Source: Promerops cafer (Eukaryota; Chordata; Aves; Passeriformes; Nectariniidae). Taken from it: a stretch of DNA of 64,000 nt. Positions 1 through 12,400 of the stretch are shown in pieces (positions within the stretch are counted from its first letter, which is position 1; every line of letters begins with the position of its first letter). Under the pieces are notes generated by a model. That model ran no database searches, was not told the origin of the DNA, and was given only the letters and a program-made list of their open reading frames with translations. The DNA is taken from contig VZSE01005944.1 in NCBI GenBank assembly GCA_013398275.1, positions 1,396,378 to 1,460,377 on the forward strand, given 5' to 3'. The translations under genes were made by a program, and so were the position numbers.

Positions 1-87
1 AGAAAACACAGGGGACACTGGAGTCCAAGAAATCTTTAAGTAAAAAACTGCATCACACAGAACAGATTGTTATTTCCTCAATGGTCC

Positions 88-141
88 TAAATTAAACTAA
101 GTGTAATCTTAATGCAATGTAAATTAAACTAAGTGTAATCT
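88..141. repeat. 22-bp direct repeat, two copies, period 32 bp
   Basis: The 22-mer beginning TAAATTAAACTAAGTG and ending TAATCT occurs at 88-109 and again, identical, at 120-141, with a 10-bp spacer. It is a local tandem duplication that has stayed identical, which suggests it is fairly recent or constrained. No family is recognised. Confidence 0.9.
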
Positions 142-337
142 ACGTATTTAGATAAATTGTATTCCAAACACAATGTTAAAAGTTAGGTCCTCAGTTTACA
201 AAGGCAACCACAACAATTTAATTGACCTAACATAGCAGGGCTGTGTAACAAACTTTACAATCAACAAAAGGTTGCCATATAGCATGAAGGAAAAAAAATA
301 GTACAAACTGAATAACACAGTCTGTGCACAACTTCCA

Positions 338-1054
338 ATGCATTGCATTGCACAGTGGGAAAAAAGCCCACACAGCAATGAATGGTCCAAAGCAGAACAC
401 AAGATGGAGAAGAAAACAGCAATGGGGATTGACAGGATCTGTCAGACATGTTGGGTTTCTTTCTCGTGGGCAGCTTTCAATCAGAATAAATACCATCTGC
501 ATGCTGGAAGCAAAGGCTGCTGTGGAGGGGAGGCTCTCATTTCCTGTGCAAGAACTTTTCCATCCCTCCTGCAGTGGGCTGCCTCTCCCACTGTGGGACA
601 CGGCCTTTCTCCAGAACGTGCCAACACTAAAACACCTCCTGCTTTCAGTGCTCAGAAACAATATTTAAATTACACTAAAGGTCAGCCTTGGCAGGCACAA
701 CACCTTATAGCTGCTTTTCAGAGCAGGGTAAGGATCAATACACAGAAATGGGACTTACACAAATGTACAAATGATGAGATCATGCCAGCAAGCACAATAC
801 AAATATTGATCAATTTAAATATGAGAGTGAGAGGAAAAGGAGAAAACATCATCTGTGGTGACAAACTGACAAAGAGGCTGGCAGCTAATAAAATGGATGA
901 TGAGATGGGAAATAATTATTTTTGTTATTATTTATCTTTCCTTAATTCCACCTTGTATTCCACCTCTCAGCTTTTCATCCCATTTTCAAATAATATTTTA
1001 AATTTACCACAGAACAAAATCTCAACATACAGATTATGTTTTAGATTGTTATGA
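338..1054 (+). other. Long open reading frame of unknown status (238 codons)
   Basis: This is the longest open frame in the window. The frame is open from 302, just after a TAG at 299-301; the first ATG is at 338 and it ends at TGA 1052-1054. With the local base composition, stops should fall about once every 15-17 codons, so 238 open codons is unexpected by chance (my rough estimate is well under one per window). Two other frames are also open between about 324 and 661. Against a real gene: the ATG has C at -3 and C at +4, a poor Kozak context; the predicted peptide has no signal peptide, membrane segment, repeat or motif I recognise; and its middle and end look like translated AT-rich non-coding DNA. 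It could be an orphan frame, an exon of a long non-coding RNA, or a decayed coding sequence. Confidence 0.15.
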
Positions 1055-1880
1055 TGCCAAACCTCTGTAGAAATAAAGGATAGTGGAGAAACAGAATTCC
1101 TATATTAATTATGCTAGAATCAATGTGTTTCATGTAGCAAAAAATAAAGTTGAAGATTAGAGAGTTGCCTGGTGCTGTGGTACAACTTGCCATGGCCTGG
1201 CATTACTTATTTTAACCAAGAGCTGTAGAAAAAAAAGATGGTGAATATTGGTTTAAATGGCATCCAACTCAATTTGGGTAAATCAATGCACTTACATGTG
1301 CCACAGGACCCCAGGTTTTTCTTGCATAGGTGGCTTTGTGTCACTGACAGAGTTACAGGAGCAGCCTGTGGGAATCCCTGTGAAAAGTGGGATCTGTTCC
1401 CTGCACCCAGGTAACAAACATTCCCCATTCTGTTGCTCCAGCTAGGGACATTCCTTCACTCACTCAAGTATTATGGGACATTTTAACTTTTCTGCCATAA
1501 GGATGCTTGCCCCAAATAATCCAAAGTTGAACAACAGCGAGGGGCTCAGTGTCCCCCCACCTCTCTTGCAGACCTCTCCTACAAGGAGAGTTTTACAGCT
1601 ACTGAACTGCTCTAAGGGAAAGCTCTTCCCTTCAGCACCATATGCAGAGGCTGGAGCACTTAATCCTTCTTTTCAGCAGCACTCCTCTGCCAAAAGTTGC
1701 TGAATTAGAAAAGGCTTCAAGCTTGTTAATATCCTGCCAACTGACACAAAAATTAAATTTTATTCAGTTGAATAAGCCTAATTTAGTCAAGGGCCATTTA
1801 CAATTTTTTTGGAAAAGCTTGATTGCACCATCACAGTTAAAGACAACTGCTTATCTCTGATAGAGTCACCATATTCTTAA

Positions 1881-1900
1881 TATTGACTTATATTGACTTA
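1881..1900. repeat. 10-bp tandem duplication
   Basis: The 10-mer TATTGACTTA occurs twice head to tail. It is a minor slippage product with no known function. Confidence 0.9.
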
Positions 1901-3158
1901 ATCCCTGGGCACAAAGCTTAAAGGAATGGATATTGCTGAAGACTGATTGCACAAAATGATGGTGCAAGAAACTCATTAGAAAATAACCTTTTTTTTAAAG
2001 TCTGTGTTTTAAATTCTTCAATCCTGAAGACCAAGTCTGCTGAAATGCCATCTTAACCTTCCTCCAGAAGTTTTAGATCTCAGATTATCTGGGGAGGTTT
2101 TGTTTCTGCTTCCAAGTTGGTGTTCATAGTTTCCTGATTAATGTCCATAAATGAAAGTACTACGAGTAGAACAAAGAATGTAACTGAAAATGAGGTGCAG
2201 CATGTGACTTCACTCAAAGATGACTTCTCCCTGGAGATGTAGTTAATGTAGCCTGAATCTGAGCACCCTAATTGCTCCCAGATAATCATCCCTTAAGAGG
2301 TAAAGACTTCTTTCCAGATGATGCAGGTCCCATGTTACAGCATCCTTTACCAAGCACAGTGGGAAATGTGATATTTTGTTGATACAATCCGTAGTGGATA
2401 GAGAGGAAGGACAAGAAAAAGAGTTTGCTTCCACTAGTAGCCACAACAGAACTCTGTGCTACCCTTGCCAAGCATTCCAAACCTTGACAGTGCTCCTGTT
2501 ACAGGTTCAGACATATTTCATTGAAGTAATACATAAAGACTTAATGGAACTCTTAAATATTCAGCTATTTATCACAGGAACATTTTCATGCTTGGATTTT
2601 GCTTGTATACAAATGATTCCAATAAAATATTTATTTTCAAATAGAAAATGCTGAAAGTACTTAAGTAACTGCACTGCCTTTAAAGCTGCGGAGTATGTTA
2701 TGGGTTTCAGAAAAGTTCCATTACTACAGACTTACTCTAAAAAACATAATTTGACATAATAATCAGTCACTGACACATTGCTAGACCTTTGATGTTCTTT
2801 ATCAGAGCATCAAAATTAAATTAAAAAAACAGACAAAACCAGAAGTCTGACCAAGTTGAAAAGGAAGTGTGTGAGTGGGAAGAGATGAATATCTGAAGGA
2901 GTTTGTTATTTGCATTATAATAAAAAATGAATTTTTGTGAAAGCAGCAAGGGAATTTGCATGGAGGGAGGTGTCAAGAGCACCTGAAATCCTATCACTGA
3001 AGGCACTGAGGTATCTCACAAATACTGCTGGTTAGCCATGTCAGGAATAGTTCTTACAGGGTAGTGAAGACCAAGGAGAGAGACTGGAGCTGCTGCCATG
3101 TGAGGATCTCACCCTACATCTGCCAAACCTTTTGTGACTTGCCTGTCTTGTCTTGCAG

Positions 3159-3725
3159 GTTGTGAACAAGACAAACCTTTTCTCTGTGGAAACCGAACCA
3201 CACGTCTGTAACGGGCAGTTGCCTCTGGTGGGCAGCATCACTGACACCAGCGCTGCATCTCTCTCCTGGCACGTGTCAGCAGGGACAGGCACCTCTCCAC
3301 CACACCTGCCACCACCTGCAAGGACCTTTCAGTTCAGCCAAGGCAGCTGCTGCAGCCGTGGGGCACTGGCACAATCAAACCCCCTCAGCCAGGGGCCCAC
3401 TGGTGCTGGGTACCTCAGTGCTAATTCCGGATGTGCCTTTTGCCAGTGCCCACGTGCTATGAAAAAGCCTCACTGGGCTCTCTGGCTCAGGGTGCAAACC
3501 ACAGCAGCCCCAGCCAGGTGCAGGACACTGCAGGCACCCCTGCCCTCTGCACTGGCAGCCTGTGGCAAGCAGGGGCTAACAGAGAGCACAAACATCACAA
3601 GCACCAGCAACCGCGCACGGCCAAACGCTGACCGGGGTCAGACCCCACAAATAACGGCAGAAGAGGCAGTAAGACATTGTTTATCAAATACAAGAAAACA
3701 GGCAAAACATTTGTACAGCAATCAG
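3159..3725 (+). other. GC-rich open stretch bounded by splice-like sites (candidate exon, unrecognised)
   Basis: A pyrimidine-rich run ending in TCTTGCAG at 3151-3158 makes a good splice acceptor, and CAG|GTACCT at 3723-3731 a passable donor. Between them 567 bp (189 codons) stays open in one frame, so the exon would begin and end in phase 0. The frame continues past the donor to 3749. There is no early ATG: the first internal Met is about 103 codons in, so translation would have to come from an upstream exon. The predicted residues are rich in Ser, Ala, Pro, Thr, Gln and Cys, with no domain I recognise. The stretch is richer in G+C than its neighbours, which alone lowers stop frequency. It could be a real terminal or alternative exon, a non-coding RNA exon, or a chance open stretch. 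Confidence 0.12.
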
Positions 3726-3749
3726 GTACCTGAGATGGGCACGTACTAA

Positions 3750-6700
3750 TGGAACCTGAAAATGTATTTGTTCCAGAAAATACTTTGAATTAATTATAGA
3801 AGTATGTGCTGTACAGCCAGCACTAAGCAACCAAGAAGAATTTGGTATTGAATATCTAACCTGCTCTTTCTGCAGAAGGTCAAGTACACTCTTGAAATGG
3901 TTTAAGTTGCAACATATTTGCTACCTTTCTTCAAAGGAACACCTCTACAGGTAAGAAATACTGTCTTCTCCAAAAATCCCTTTTGTAATGTGCCGTAAAC
4001 AAGCTAAGCTTCCAGACTAATACCTCAGCACATTTTTCTAGAAACATTTTTCTGTTGAGTACATCATTCAACAATCCTGACAGCTCCTGAAAGTAGCTTA
4101 GATTTTACTTTTGCTTTCCTAAACAATTTGACACCAAATATTTTATTATTTGTGAATCTTATCTAGGACCATTAACAGGCAAACAATTGCTCTCAAGTTA
4201 TTCTGATTTAAAAAAACCCTAATCTCACAAGAATGCAATAGATAATGGCCACATACATTATAAACACAAAAATGCTCTGAAAAAAAATGCTATTCTCCTT
4301 GATAGTCAGTTACTCTCCTCTTGCCTTTCTCTGGAGAGAAATTGCAGAAGAGCTGAGAAGAGTCAGTGCCCTTCCTGCCCTCAGCTCATTTCCTGTGGCC
4401 AGCTGCTCACACATCCCACAGCCACTCCACAGAACCAGGCATTTTCTGGCTACCAAGGCTTTCAGCAAGTCCCTGCTTGGACCCAGTTGTCATCAAAAGA
4501 TTATTGCCAAAGTCTTGTCCAGAAGTTTCACTTCTTGTGAGCTCTGTAAAGTTGCCTGGTGTTGTGTTTGAAGATGCCTGAATAATTAATCAACTCCTTG
4601 AGCGCACAGCGAGGTGCATCTTGTAAAAACATATGGGCTGACAGGATCCTTTTCTTTGTGTCTCTGTAGGTGGTTTCTTATGTTGGCTGAAAGTCAATCC
4701 AATACTAAACTATACCCCAAGATTAGATTTTTCCATGGTAAATAAGTTAAATCAAATGGCTGCTCCTTTATAGCTCTTGGGATATTCCAGTTAGTTTCTT
4801 CCTGCAGAACAGCAGCAATCTACATTAGCTCAGTAGCCAAAGGTGGGATGACGACTGCATCTGGCACCTGAAGGGAAACATCCCTTCAGGACAATGTATA
4901 AAGATACAGGAGAAAAGCAGGGGAAAGCAGGCAGAGCTAGTTCTGACTTTTGTATCCATGTCCATGGGAGTAAAGATGGAAATCACCATCCACAGATCCA
5001 CTCTTCTGATTCTCAGTGAGAAAAGACTGGATGGCTGGGACCTAAGGAAGAGGTAAATGGATAGCATCCCAAAAATGATAGAACAAGTGTAAAAACTGGT
5101 CCAGGCTCCGGAAGTAAGAGCCTTTTTACTGAAAGAGAAAGGCTCCCCAAATACTTGAGCAAATAGCCAAACAATATAACAAAGTCCACCCCTAAATGCC
5201 TTTGTATGAGTGCTTTTGAGGTTTACCAGAGTAAATCTTCTGTTGTTCCCAGCAGCACTCTGAGCAGAAGTTATAAAGGGTTAAACACTGAAGCAATGAC
5301 TGCTGTTCCTGTGTAATTCCTTTAAACACTGAGTTTGGTTATTCCTTAAGTGTTGTCCCTACTGTAGTAGCATATCATGACTGTTTATTTCAGTGTTCTG
5401 TTGTGTTTTCCTTTCTAACACTGTATGTAAAACAGAGGGTTTGAAGATGAATTATTTAGCTGCAGAAAATGTGCTTTAAAATCATCTTCCTGGGGACACT
5501 GAATACATTTATTACCCTGGAAAAATTCAAATCCAGCATCTGTTGTCCTGTGTGTTTTACTGGCTAATGATGAGAACCTGGGGGATTTGTTTACAGCAGG
5601 GCTTTCTGGATTTATTTTTTTTGTTTGTTTACTTTTGTTTCTTTCACTCAAAGACAATAGGAAATTTAAAAACATAATATTTTAATGAAACTACTAATGG
5701 GTTTTTGACAACTTACTGATTCGGGTGGTTTCCAAATTACCCTCCTTGACTTTAGTTTCTCCACATTATCTATAATCTGATTTTGTAATTTGACTTCTTT
5801 GGAACAGGAGTCCTGAGGCATCTTTTCTATTCTTGTCTAGGAAAAAATATAGTGAATTCTAAAAGCACAGAAGAAATAGGTGGAACCTGTAGTTCACAGG
5901 AAGTGTTTGAAAGCAGGCAGCCTGTCTGTGTGCATGTGGGTATTTAGGACAAGGCTGTATTTATTGTGAGAAATGGTCTCTCACACGTCAGTTGGGAGCA
6001 GATTTTTGATTTGTCACTGAAACCAAAAGAAAGGCCAAGTGTACAGAAAATGACACTTTGCATATTTTTGCCCTTCAGGATAAGGGGAAGGGCAGCTGCT
6101 CTGTGTTTATTCCAGAGGCAGAGCCATGCCTAACAAGAGGAGGAAGAGCTGCTTTTGTTTCCCCTGGCTTTTGTTTCTCCACACAGGTGCAGAGACCACA
6201 GAGCACTTGGGGCAGGTGGGGAGGGGAGCACAGAATAGTCCCAGGTCTGGTACCTCAACAGAGCAGGACCCAGCCAACTTCTTGCAAAACAGAGGGTGCT
6301 TGTGCCTATGTGAAGCCCCCTTGACTTCCCTTTCATCTTTCAACTTATCTTTGTGGTTTTTTTTTTCCTAAGCCATACTGGACACCTTTCAGTAGTGTTT
6401 GTGTAAAGAATCCCACACTAATTCCAAGGGGAATTTATGAAATGCCCTACAAATCGAGCCAAACCTCTGCAGAGCTAAAAGGGCTTGAACAAATCTGAGT
6501 GAATGAATCCCAACTCTTTAAGACACACCAGGGCCCTAGCACACTCCAGGGCCTTCATGGTTAACCTCTCTTCCACCTGCTGTAATGATTTTGGAGAAGA
6601 TGAGAAGATTCTGAAATCAAACCAGTAGAAAAAGAAAGAAAAAAAAAGATATCCACAGAGGAAAAAAGTTTTAAGAAGTTCTGTAGGTTACAGTTGCCAG

Positions 6701-9333
6701 GGAAACCACTTTGCAACAGCCATATGGCCAGAAAATCTATTTTCTTTGTTCTCTAGGGAGGAAAAAAGGAAGTATTTTGGTGTAGAGGGGAAGAAAAATC
6801 CCACAAAAGCCACAGAGAAAAATATTTGCACAGATACACTTAATCACTAATGAGAAAAGATAAATGATTTGCCAAACTAAGCTACAGAGATCCAGCACTA
6901 ACTGGAGTATGAATACAGGAGATGCAAGTTCCTTTCTGCTTTGTGTTCGTTCTTTGAAATGAGCAGCTTGGCTTCCCTTGGTATCAAAGCTCTTTACTGT
7001 AGGTGTGAGCTCTAAGATGATCCCAGCGCTGGCTTTAACTCTCTTTGTCACCATTTCTCCTGTTGCCCTGTGCTTCCAGCACAGGCCCTGCTGCTCTAGC
7101 AGGCACCGTGGCCCATAGATGTGCCCTTCTACAGCGTTTGCTTCTCAGCCCTCTGCATTAGCAGCTTTGAGCAGGGAAATGGAGGCAAGGGCTGGAGGGA
7201 GCCTGTGGCAGCACGTTCCTCTGCCAGCCCAGCACGGCTGCCTGCACTGAGGGACAGAGCCCCCCGATGACCAGGGCTAGCCAAGGGGCTCTCTGGCACC
7301 TGCCTCCAGGCCTGACCCCAGAGAGGAAACCACATTTCAGCATGAAAAATTGCACCACAAGCTGCTGTTCCCTTGCAGTGATGCAGAGGAGTCCCAGAGA
7401 CCCTCAGAGATCTGCAGAAAGAGATGATGAACCCATTTTTTGCTAATAGAAATAATGTTATTTTACTGGATCTCTTCCAGCTCACAAAGGGTTTCCCAGT
7501 AGAATTATTTTCAATGATATCCCTGCTAAGATGTTTGGAAAAGTTTTTTAGTTCCCTAACAATAGCTTTGAGGGGGTGAAAAAAAGTCTTTGAAAATCAA
7601 TAACCTGCAAAACAGCAAAGATACAAATCTGGTTTTACTCTGACCACAACTATTCAGTCCCACTTTTCAGAAACAGGTTGTCCTTCTGTTCAAGCTGCTT
7701 TATTCTTACAGCAATACCCACAGAAATCTTAATAACAAACCTAACAGTTTCTGCTCATTATGAAAAATGGATATTTACATGCTCTTAACAGTGCTACCTA
7801 GTTCTTCTCCAAAACCAGGCTTGGATACCTGCACAGTCACAATTGATGTTTTAAATCACTGGCTACACTTGGCTGGTGTTACAGACCTGCCAAAGAAAAG
7901 TCTAAGGTGGAAACAAATGCAGACTACACCTCAGATCTGTTTCTGATTCTCTGTTTGCCCCTGTGTCAGGCAGCAATAAATGAAATCCTAACTTCCTTAT
8001 AAAGTTGGTGACTCTGGGATTTACTGTATCAGTAATGCAATGACATTCTCTCCTTCCCAAGCAGAGTTTTTTGGGATACTGAGACACGGCTTCCAGAGAA
8101 AGATATAAAAGGTATGTGGGTACCAGGACATAGGGGATTTGTCCTGTCAAATCTGCAAATATTTACAGGAATAAAACAATTGATGCCAAGGCTGGCAACC
8201 AGCATGAAAGCATGTTTCCTTTCCTCTTAGACTCACACTGATATTTCATCTGAGCCCTGCACCAAGCAGGCAGCAGTGCTGAGTGAATTCATCATGGCTC
8301 CAAAGTCCCAAGGTACCCTGCTGCCTGTTATGAGACAATTGATAGGCCTTGGGAAGGCTGCTCAGAGCAGGAGACTTGGATTCACAACAGACATCTACAC
8401 TCTGCGAGCAGGGAAACGTTTGTCTACATTTTCAGAAAGAGGTGCCTGAAAACCAGGCATCTTCAGAAGCAAAGGAATCTGTATTTAATTGAAATGTGGA
8501 TTTTCTATCAACTTTTTGAGCTAGAATTTCTATCTTAAAACCATCTTCTGTTTTTCTGGAAAGCCTCCATTCTCGGGCTCTCACTCGTGGCCTTCACCCA
8601 GGAGCTGAGCAGTTCACAGCCATCGTTGGCACGTGGCAGCTGCTGTCACCTCCTGCACCCTGAGCCAGCACTGAGCGGCACAGCGCAGAAGAGGTTCCCA
8701 AAATGGCACCACCACTTGACCCATTCTCCTCAAGGATCTCTGTGATTGGGCAGACTGCTCCCAACAAGGACATTAAAAATATTTTTGCTGAATTTTAAGC
8801 TTTCATCAGTGAAATTAAAAAAGCTTCTGAAGGCTATGGTGAAAATTGCCACCTGAAAGAACACCCTGGGGACCATCCCTGTACCAAAATATTCCCTGGT
8901 TAAGTCAACCAAACAGCAAAGTGAGAGCAAGGACCAGCGAGCAGTGGCAGAAATGTTTAGGCAACATTTTTAGAAAAATAATTTCCAATGCCCCTGTTAT
9001 TCACCACACCAGTCACTTCAGTTTCAAAAGAAACCTTTTCTACCTACTTTGCCCAGCTGTTTACTGTGGCTTTCCGTTCTGTAACTGAGGACATCATTTT
9101 TCCAAGAGCACAGCTAAAGGCCTGGTGGCTTCAAGAGGCTTTGCTGCCAAACAAGATCATGGATTAACAAATCCATGAAGAAAAGATACAGCTACTGGAT
9201 TGCTTCTTGTTTACTCAGACCTTTCCTCAGGCCTACTGCCAGCTTACCCAGTCTGCAAAAGGAGCGACTTGGCAGCAGTTTTGTCCCTCTTAACATTTAT
9301 TCTGGCAAATTTAGCAACTGATCTTCTCTTTAC
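3750..9333. other. Unique sequence, no gene recognised
   Basis: AT-rich single-copy-looking DNA with GC-richer patches at about 7.08-7.35 kb and 8.57-8.70 kb. Open frames here are up to about 120 codons and lack motifs, splice borders or signal sequences that I can support. No mobile element is recognised. Confidence 0.6.
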
Positions 9334-9470
9334 CTGCTGCTTTTGCAATACAGTCCCAGTTGAGGCTTCCAACTGAGAGCAGTTTGCATAAGTTCCTGAA
9401 TTCCTGCTTTGCAATCTTTGCATCTCGTTCTTTCGACGAACATGAAGATTGCTCCTAGCGATACCTGAAC
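9334..9470 (-). CDS. Candidate internal coding exon, gene not recognised
   Basis: Read on the minus strand, a 137-bp segment is bounded by a good acceptor (pyrimidine-rich run ending TTCATTTTAG, complement of 9471-9480) and a good donor (CAG|GTAAAG, complement of 9328-9336). Two frames are open throughout. The more protein-like begins with the last two bases of a split codon and gives 45 residues, starting SGIARSNLHVRRKNEM and ending STGTVLQKQQ; this would be phase 1 in, phase 0 out. It is basic and polar, with no membrane segment or catalytic motif. The other open frame starts in phase 0 and is richer in Cys and Trp. I cannot assign a family. No partner exon in this window is certain; the nearest exon-like segment on the same strand with clean borders is at 36517-36566. 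It may be an exon of a large gene whose introns fill the window, or a chance match to splice signals. Confidence 0.25.
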
Positions 9471-12400
9471 CTAAAATGAACCAAAAAATGTATTACAACT
9501 TTAAAGCTTGCCAGGCAGTGGAGGAGAAATTCACACCACTCGCAGCTCTCAGAACAGCTGTTGTGACAAGGTGATATTGCTAAGGAGTCTCAAAATAGAA
9601 GCCAAGGCAACTACTCTCCCTGTAAGGGTTCTGCTGTGTTTTGCAGTCTCCAGCTGGAATCTAATTGCAATTTAAACCCAGAGCACAAACCCCACAATAT
9701 TTCCCACTTTTAAAAGTTCTTTCAAGGAAACAGAGAAAATTAAATAGAAAATCATAATCTAGATTTTCTTTGAATCAACATGGATTCTCCAGAGATACAG
9801 CAATTCAATTGTCTATTCAGCTGAATTTAGTGAAACACTTTTTGGTAAATAGCAAGGTGCCAAGGAAAAATAGTACTTTATTTCATATAGTTCCCATTAT
9901 GCTCTGTGGGGGGTTTTTTCAAGCCAACAGCAGATGCTAGGTATAGCTGAAAATCTAACACACATTTTCACAGATATGTGTTATTTGAAACCATTTCATA
10001 TTTGAACTTCAGGAATTCTTCCACGTCTCTCATCATACCTCAAATGACATTCTGATAATAAAGGTGATTGACACAATTTATTTATACTTGCTGCCTGCCT
10101 ACATTCCACTCCCAGGGGTTGAAGGGTGCTGCTAAAAGTGTTGTGAGCACAGATTGGTCCATTCAAACACAATATCCATGTCTTGCATGAATGCGTTTTC
10201 CTATTTATTTTTAAACCAGGCTATGTTATTTGCATCCATCTGTATTAGCAAGGTAACATCTACATATTTCCTTGTGGCTCTGTTGGGTGTTTCTTGAGGA
10301 AGGATTGCATGTTTCTGCTTCCTGATTATGTTCTGGGGATAATCTACTCAAGCAAGACAAAAAGCAGTTCATTTTTCCTGTCCCAATTTTCCATATCAAA
10401 CACAAAGTATGAGCTACTGATGGTGGCAGAAGTCTCAGGGCTTGGGAACTTTTGTGGACCAGATCTCTCTTCCTGTGCCCATTTTTAAATTTGCTTCCTA
10501 ATATGAGTTGAAATGATGCGGCTTACCTCAAAAAATGTATCTATGCAGTCTCATTTTTTTTTTCCCCACCACCTCTGTCAGTATTTCTTATGATTCCTTA
10601 ACTATGCACCCTGATCAATATCCAGAAAGAGGACCATGAAACAATCCTAAAACAATAACCCATCAGTTACCATGAAATCCATTCCCTTTCCACCCTTCCC
10701 AAACCATGGAGGTGTATGACCCTAGAACATAAACCATCTCCTCCTAATAAACAGGAAGTCTTGTCTCCTTTAAAGAGGAGATCTTTTGGGAATTTAACCT
10801 CTTGGCTGTTAGAAGAGCCTGCTAAAACCAAGTTCATTTTAAAATCCAGACAGTTTTTAAAAGCTCTTAAATATTCAAATGTCCAAGAGAACACCACCAC
10901 ATATAGGACATTGCTCAGAATTTACCTGAAGGTTTTATTTTCTCAGTGTTGTCTCCTACACACTTTTTATCAAAAATATTGCTCTAAGACATAATGAAAA
11001 GTAAGATTTAGCCAGAGCATATTTTGCTTTGAGGTAAATTTAAGTATTTTCTTCTTTGATAAATACATAAGAAAAATCATTGCAACATGGAGCTTTGGTG
11101 AACTTCATCTCTGCTCTGTTCTCTTACAGCCTGTGCTCTTCTGCTAAGTGGGATATGCATTTTATTTGGTAATGGATACTATTAAGCATAAGGGAAGATG
11201 TCAATTTAAAATCTCACCTTGCAGTCCTTTCTACATATTGCAAGTGTGCCAGTATAATCAAATTTACAACTTCTGATGTTTTTCAGCATGTTAGTTCAGA
11301 ACTTCCCTGGCCAATGCCTTTGCCTTCATCCTCACCAAACACTTTCTCTCACTTTTTCCTCTACAGGCAGCAATATTTAATTTTCTTCATCTAAAAACCA
11401 CATATTACAATATCATTCGGGTTTTTAAGACAGTTGTTAAAATCTCCATTGAAAAGGAACAGAAGTGACTGAAGTCTACAGGTTATTTTTGCTTCAGTGA
11501 AACAACTTGATTGACAATTTGCTACAATTAATCCAGCTCATTCCAGCAACGTTAAATATCTCAAAACAAGTTTCTGAAAGGAGGATTATTTTTAGCTGAG
11601 CAAGCCTAATTACCTGTTCCAGATAAATTGAGTATTTAAAGAGATCTCAGTTTCCTCCTTCACATCGCTACAGATAGGGAAAAAGTAAAACTCACACAAA
11701 TTTTTACCGACAAAAGAGACATTTCAGGCTGCAATTATTATTTTCATACCATTATTAGTAACAAAACAGGAGTCATGATCCCTTCTCTATTATCATTATG
11801 GCAGTGTTACTCCTCAAAGCTTCACCTGTGGCTCTGTGACTGTACAAGTAACAAATACTCCCAGGTGATAGCTTTAAGTACAAGCCCTGCACTGACACCT
11901 GAGATTCAGCAGAGGACTAACCTACTTTTGCATTGTGGCTCTCCCTTTGATCATGGTACCTCTACAGAAGTAGCCCAAAACCTTTTGCCCTCTTCATGCT
12001 CCAGTGAGGGCTAAACTCATTTGTATTATTACCTTAATACCACATGATGTCAACGGTAATAGTTTAATCAGTCTGTACCTTTTCTTGACTAGCCACACTA
12101 ATTCTTTCCCATTCAAATGAACCCTGGGAGTTAATTGAATTATCACTTTTTTTGATAGAGATCATTATTAGCCTTCTATTTTTATTTCTCCTTTAGACTC
12201 ACTCCTAAAACTGCCTTTCAAAAAGCATCACTGCAAGCAGGAGCCTGTAGAAACAGTGTTTTCAGATGAACAAAAAGATGAAGATTGTGGGAGTTTTGCT
12301 GTGTTCACTCCCAGCCCAAGGAGATGCAGCTACAAGCACAGAACTGGGATGAGTTATGCAAACACTGCACTGCTTCCTTCACCATACCCATTTGGCCAGG

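Larger units (their letters stand above)
1..3158. other. Non-coding or unassigned unique sequence with one long open frame
   Basis: No recognisable gene or mobile element. It holds a 22-bp direct repeat (88-141), a 10-bp tandem duplication (1881-1900) and the exceptionally long plus-strand open frame at 338-1054, listed separately. The remainder is AT-rich single-copy-looking DNA with short frames typical of chance. Confidence 0.6.

Noticed and set aside
227..661. 144-codon minus-strand open frame overlapping the long plus-strand frame
   Set aside because: Cys/Phe/Leu-rich antisense reading with no motif; best explained as a shadow of the stop-poor stretch.
4287..4581. Plus-strand open frame of about 94 codons
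   Set aside because: No domain, no splice or promoter context, ordinary chance length.
10527..10580. Good minus-strand donor (GAG|GTAAGC)
   Set aside because: The sequence upstream of it is a poly-A/G run with no plausible acceptor-bounded coding exon.
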